Positions 5,695 to 5,710 of a DNA stretch of 5,710 nucleotides are shown here, piece by piece (positions within the stretch are counted from its first letter, which is position 1; every line of letters starts with the position of its first letter). A program made the position numbers and the translations under genes. The DNA comes from DATFLS01 sp964413425 (GTDB lineage: Bacteria > Fidelibacterota > JAANXI01): contig CAYPST010000170.1 in the NCBI GenBank assembly GCA_964413425.1, forward strand, positions 1-5,710. Direction: 5' to 3'. The notes below the pieces were generated by a model. The model had not been told where the DNA came from, searched no databases, and was given only the letters and a program-made list of their open reading frames with translations.

Positions 5695-5710
5695 ATGAGA
5701 GCCCATATCC
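5695..5710 (+). CDS. Start of an unidentified gene, cut by the right edge
   Basis: The ATG at 5695 is preceded by AAAGGGAG (5679-5686), which leaves 8 bases to the start. This is the best ribosome site on the plus strand of the window. Only five codons (MRAHI) are visible, so no product can be named. Its ATG shares a base with an upstream TAA (TAATG), but the frame ending there is not convincing as a gene. Confidence 0.45.

Noticed and set aside
5513..5695. 60-residue plus-strand frame ending in TAATG at the right-edge gene
   Set aside because: TTG start without a ribosome site, no recognisable motif, and it runs through the inverted repeats. The stop-start overlap is probably chance.
1..5710. 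tRNA, rRNA, CRISPR arrays or known riboswitches
   Set aside because: I saw no cloverleaf-like sequence, no regularly spaced direct repeats and no familiar riboswitch core on either strand.

Overview
No taxon can be assigned from this window alone. It reads as a Gram-negative bacterium with moderate-to-high GC genes. There is an outer-membrane beta-barrel ending in phenylalanine, and most genes have good Shine-Dalgarno sites. That makes a typical Bacteroidota, where such sites are usually weak, less likely, but it does not exclude other FCB-type or deep-branching Gram-negative lineages.

Positions 1-4182 hold five minus-strand genes in one apparent operon. In transcription order they are a sulfide:quinone oxidoreductase-like flavoprotein (4182-3031), a phosphate-selective-porin-like outer-membrane barrel (2979-1894), a small DsrE/YchN-like sulfur-carrier protein (1833-1480), a YafJ-type class II glutamine amidotransferase (1339-563), and the first 164 residues of a NifS/IscS-type cysteine desulfurase (493 to beyond the left edge). 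Gaps are 51, 60, 140 and 69 bases. Three of the five belong to sulfur-handling families. An inferred scheme is that the flavoprotein oxidises sulfide to sulfane sulfur, the DsrE-like protein carries persulfide, and the cysteine desulfurase mobilises cysteine sulfur. The roles of the porin and the amidotransferase in this scheme are not clear. The 140-base gap holds a hairpin-forming imperfect inverted repeat that looks like a dispersed intergenic element.

Positions 4183-4665 are a regulatory and decayed region. An AT-rich stretch upstream of the flavoprotein gene carries a 28-bp imperfect palindrome overlapping a candidate promoter. It resembles the sites of sulfide-responsive ArsR-family repressors. 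Next comes a small plus-strand reading frame that only makes sense with a -1 shift at a run of five G, then a possible decayed transposase tail on the minus strand.

Positions 4666-5460 encode a plus-strand nucleoside phosphorylase, unrelated to the sulfur operon. Its stop is followed by a hairpin, then about 230 bases without a convincing gene, then the first codons of a new plus-strand gene at the right edge.

The proteins all fall in known families. The less ordinary material is regulatory or degenerate: the operator-like palindrome, the frameshifted small ORF, the hairpin repeat inside the operon, and an orphan ribosome-binding site.
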